A DNA stretch of 24,658 bases, taken from a virus. Of the stretch, positions 22,581 to 24,658 are shown piece by piece (position 1 is the stretch's first letter; every line of letters starts with the position of its first letter). The stretch spans positions 1 to 24,658 of IMG/VR virus record IMGVR_UViG_3300027826_000147; one strand, given 5' to 3'. The translations under genes were made by a program, and so were the position numbers. The notes under the pieces were generated by a model, which saw only the letters and a program-made list of their open reading frames with translations, ran no database searches and was not told where the DNA came from.

Positions 22581-22790
22581 TTGGACGAAACCAAGGCCCT
22601 CATTCAGTCGAAAACCTTTTGGGGCGCCGTGGTGGCGCTCATCGGTGCGGCGCTCACGCTCGGCCGCTACACGCTCTCGCCGGCCGATGCCGCCGCGGCC
22701 GTCGATCTCCTCAGCGGGATCGCCGGCGCCGTCGGCGCCCTCATCGCCATCTATGGCCGCGTCGTCGCGACGAAGAAGATTGGAGCCTGA
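22581..22790 (+). CDS. Putative holin with two membrane helices, TTG start
   Basis: The 69-residue product starts at TTG 22581, chosen because AAGGAG (22567-22572) lies eight bases before it and no ATG is available. It reads MDETKALIQSKTFWGAVVAL, IGAALTLGRYTLSPADAAAA and LLSGIAGAVGALIAIYGRVV, with two hydrophobic segments around residues 14-30 and 43-62 and a basic C-terminus (ATKKIGA). This is the size and layout of small phage holins, which make the membrane leaky so that endolysin reaches the wall. It is just downstream of the endolysin gene, in a conventional lysis module. The TTG start may limit its synthesis and so delay lysis; that is inference. Confidence 0.7.
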   Translation: MDETKALIQSKTFWGAVVALIGAALTLGRYTLSPADAAAAVDLLSGIAGAVGALIAIYGRVVATKKIGA

Positions 22791-22793
22791 CCC

Positions 22794-23432
22794 ATGCGCA
22801 CGCTCGTGTCTTTCATCCTGTTGCTTGTGCCGTCGCTCGCGATGGCGCAGAGCAAACCGCCATCCTATCCTCCGCCTGGGAGCGCGGGCCCCGAGCATCT
22901 GTCGAAGGGCCCGTCCGCACCTTCGCGGAGTGCGGGCGAGCCCTTCGACGCAGCCGCAGCGCCTGCTGTCCGAGGTCGAGCGGCGGCCCCGTTGAAGATC
23001 GCGACCGAACGCGGCGGCGCACTCCCAAAGCGCGCCGCGCTGCAGATTGCAACGCCCGATGAATTGTGGAGAAAAATCCGCGCCGCCGACGCCGCCGATT
23101 TGCAATACGCCAAGGCGCTGGCGGATTCCGTCGGATCGGCCGCCGCCAGGGAGCGCGCCGCCTGCTACGAAGCGTTAATCGTCATCATCGCGCAAGCCCA
23201 GGGCGCGGGTTTGAAGGACGCCAACGGGAACGCGCTCACGCAGCCGGACCCGCACGTGTTCTCGTCTTTCGAGCAGCTTGCCGAGGTTGCGGAGGCGCTG
23301 CAGCCGACCGGACCGCTGATGGCGGCCTGCGCGCCCGCGTGGACCGCGCTCAAGCTCTCCGCCTTTGAGTTCTTCACCCTGGCCGTGAGCGGCGCGGCCG
23401 GCCTTTCCGCGCTTGGCGTCGCAATCCCGTGA
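22794..23432 (+). CDS. Secreted phage protein of the lysis region, with repeat-derived linker
   Basis: The 212-residue product has a signal peptide (MRTLVSFILLLVPSLAMAQ, cleavage expected after AMA). A Pro/Ser/Gly linker follows in which repeat sequence is translated (PEHLSKGP, GEPFDAAAAPA). Then comes a conserved-looking helical domain (IATPDELWRKIRAADAADLQ, ARERAACYEALIVIIAQAQG). A hydrophobic C-terminal segment ends it (FFTLAVSGAAGLSALGVAIP). I do not recognise the family, but its place after the holin and before a coiled-coil membrane protein suggests a periplasmic lysis or assembly factor, perhaps of spanin-like role. GGAG (22782-22785) gives a good start at 22794, overlapping the end of the holin gene. 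Confidence 0.55.
   Translation: MRTLVSFILLLVPSLAMAQSKPPSYPPPGSAGPEHLSKGPSAPSRSAGEPFDAAAAPAVRGRAAAPLKIATERGGALPKRAALQIATPDELWRKIRAADAADLQYAKALADSVGSAAARERAACYEALIVIIAQAQGAGLKDANGNALTQPDPHVFSSFEQLAEVAEALQPTGPLMAACAPAWTALKLSAFEFFTLAVSGAAGLSALGVAIP
22876..22955. repeat. CCTTCGACAAGG family copies in the secreted-protein gene
   Basis: CCTGGGAGCGCGGGCCCCG (22876-22894) followed by GAGCATCTGTCGAAGGGC is the element of 21854-21890 in reverse orientation. A partial copy, GCGAGCCCTTCGACGC, follows at 22937-22952. The segments translate in frame as a linker just after the signal peptide. Confidence 0.65.
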
Positions 23433-23439
23433 GCCGCCC

Positions 23440-23703
23440 ATGAGCGAGGCGCAAGACCGGCAATGGCACGTCGACAAGAAGGTGCCGCTCGCCCTCATCA
23501 TGACCATCATCGGCCAGACGGTCGTCGCCGCCTGGGGCGCATCGAACCTGTGGACCCGCGTCGGCGAGCTTGAGCGGCAGATGCAGCTCGCCGCGCCTCA
23601 GTTCGAGCGCATCATCCGGCTGGAGACCAAGGTGGACGGGATCACAGGCAGCCTGTCCGAGATCAAAGCGCTGATCAACCGGCGGATCGAGCAGAAGCCT
23701 TAG
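23440..23703 (+). CDS. Small membrane-anchored coiled-coil protein of the lysis module
   Basis: The 87-residue product has one membrane helix (VPLALIMTIIGQTVVAAWGA, about residues 13-32), then a heptad-like coiled coil (VGELERQMQLAAPQFERIIR and ETKVDGITGSLSEIKALINR). This layout resembles XhlA-type holin partners and some inner-membrane spanins. I chose ATG 23440; a longer in-frame start at 23413 would overlap the previous gene more. It follows the secreted protein by seven bases. Function is suggested by layout and by place after holin and endolysin genes. Confidence 0.6.
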   Translation: MSEAQDRQWHVDKKVPLALIMTIIGQTVVAAWGASNLWTRVGELERQMQLAAPQFERIIRLETKVDGITGSLSEIKALINRRIEQKP

Positions 23704-23788
23704 CGCCAGCCCCGCTTCTTAGCGCACTTTACGATGACACTGGGATATGTGAAGGCAAAGCGCACGCCCCCGAATCATCAGGCACAAA

Positions 23789-24658
23789 ATGGCCGTTTAC
23801 GACGATATCATTTTCAAAGTAGTGCGCGATGCCGAAGCTGACCTTGAACAGCGGCTCGACGCGGACATCATGTATTTCAACAGCGAAATTCGCATGAACA
23901 TATTCCCATGGTTTCGGGAGGTGATCGAAAAGCTCGCCAGGCGGCCGGAGAAGAAGTCCGCGATCGCGATCTTCCTTACCACCCCAGGTGGTCAAGCCGA
24001 AGTTGTGGAAAAACTGGTCGAAGTTGTGCGGGCTCATTTCGACCTGGTTAATTTCGTCGTGCCTGTCGCCGCAATGTCCGCGGGCACCATTTTTTGCATG
24101 TCGGGCGATAAGATTTTCATGGACTACTCGTCCTCGCTCGGACCGATCGATCCGCAGGTGCCAGACCGTGAAGGCAAGTATCTCATCCCAGCACTTGGTC
24201 ATCTCGACAAGGTCAAGGAGATCATCGAGAAGTCGCGCAACAACACCATTACCCCGGTCGAGTTTCAATGGCTTCTGAACCAGGACCTCGCAATGCTGCG
24301 CTTCTACGAACAGGCGCGCGATTTGTCGATCGCGTTGCTGGAAAAATGGCTTGTTCAGTACAAGTTCAAGGATTGGCTAACTCACAGGACAAGCAGTCCA
24401 GGGACAGCCGTTACGCTAGAAGAGAAGCGGACGCGGGCAAACGAAATTGCCAAGCTCCTCTCAAACAACGCCCACCGGCACTCGCACGGCCGAATGATCG
24501 GGATGAACACGCTCAGGAAGACATGTAAGCTCGAGATAGATGATTTCGGTGGAGACCCGGATCTCCAGAAGGCTGTTCGGACTTATAACGATGCGCTATC
24601 GGAATACTTGGCACGTGCGCAGATCCGGAACTTTTTGTACAATCGACACCTGAACTGA
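23789..24658 (+). CDS. SDH-family Clp-fold serine protease (second copy type)
   Basis: The 289-residue protein has LTTPGGQ (63-69), AMSAGTI (95-101, with Ser97 the expected nucleophile), SLGPIDPQ (116-123) and HRHSHGR (229-235), in the same order and spacing type as the protein at 1-1074. It lacks that protein's Pro-rich C-terminal tail. No signal peptide is visible, and a soluble cytoplasmic protease is expected. Its G+C is lower than in the lysis genes before it (about 47% in bases 24001-24060), suggesting a cargo gene or host chromosome at the prophage edge. The start at 23789 has only a weak AGG upstream. Substrate and role are unknown. Confidence 0.8.
   Translation: MAVYDDIIFKVVRDAEADLEQRLDADIMYFNSEIRMNIFPWFREVIEKLARRPEKKSAIAIFLTTPGGQAEVVEKLVEVVRAHFDLVNFVVPVAAMSAGTIFCMSGDKIFMDYSSSLGPIDPQVPDREGKYLIPALGHLDKVKEIIEKSRNNTITPVEFQWLLNQDLAMLRFYEQARDLSIALLEKWLVQYKFKDWLTHRTSSPGTAVTLEEKRTRANEIAKLLSNNAHRHSHGRMIGMNTLRKTCKLEIDDFGGDPDLQKAVRTYNDALSEYLARAQIRNFLYNRHLN

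Overview
The window is a high-G+C (roughly two-thirds G+C in most genes) piece of an integrated, podovirus-like prophage or prophage remnant. The likely host is an alphaproteobacterium, probably Rhizobiales near Bradyrhizobium/Rhodopseudomonas. That placement is an inference from codon use and from the intergenic palindromes of the type CCCGGATTTCGCTCCGCTC, which I remember as common in those genomes. No rRNA, tRNA, CRISPR array, integrase, transposase or terminase is visible, and no attachment site could be recognised.

Layout. Two AT-richer genes for Clp-fold serine proteases of the SDH/SppA-like type stand at the two ends (1-1074 and 23789-24658, both plus strand). Between them lies an almost wholly plus-strand virion and lysis cluster. 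Ejection or internal-virion proteins come first (1268-5161: a frameshifted gp14-like protein, a 529-residue helical protein and a 558-residue protein with a zinc-protease motif). Next are three small or unknown genes (5303-7051), a capsid scaffold (7246-8328), the major capsid protein (9109-9942) and a carbohydrate-binding-like head or tail fibre (10142-11470). The tail tubular proteins A and B follow (11577-15259), then a GNAT-like gp13 analogue (15373-15849), a group of fibre or receptor-binding genes (15988-21066), and a lysis module (21293-23703: broken endolysin, TTG-started holin, secreted protein, and a membrane protein with a coiled coil). A minus-strand gene for a ModE-type DNA-binding protein sits between scaffold and capsid genes. 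Portal and terminase genes are not in the window.

How the genes work together. The scaffold and capsid protein would build the head. Tubular proteins A and B form the short tail, with the fibre proteins binding the host. The gp14-like, helical and zincin proteins would be carried in the head and enter the cell with the DNA. The endolysin, holin and accessory membrane proteins would lyse the cell.

The most unusual aspect is the density of small repeated palindromes. At least four families are present: (i) a GACAGAGGACGGAT inverted repeat placed at tail-gene junctions; (ii) a 91-bp tandem duplication after the capsid gene; (iii) paired REP-like units; and (iv) CCTTCGACAAGGGCTC and CCCCCGCAAGCGGGGG palindromes that have entered the reading frames of the lysis genes. 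In the endolysin most of them stay in frame, but one 44-bp segment accounts exactly for a frameshift. With that frameshift, another in the gp14-like gene and an early amber codon at 6503, the prophage looks partly decayed unless these are assembly errors.
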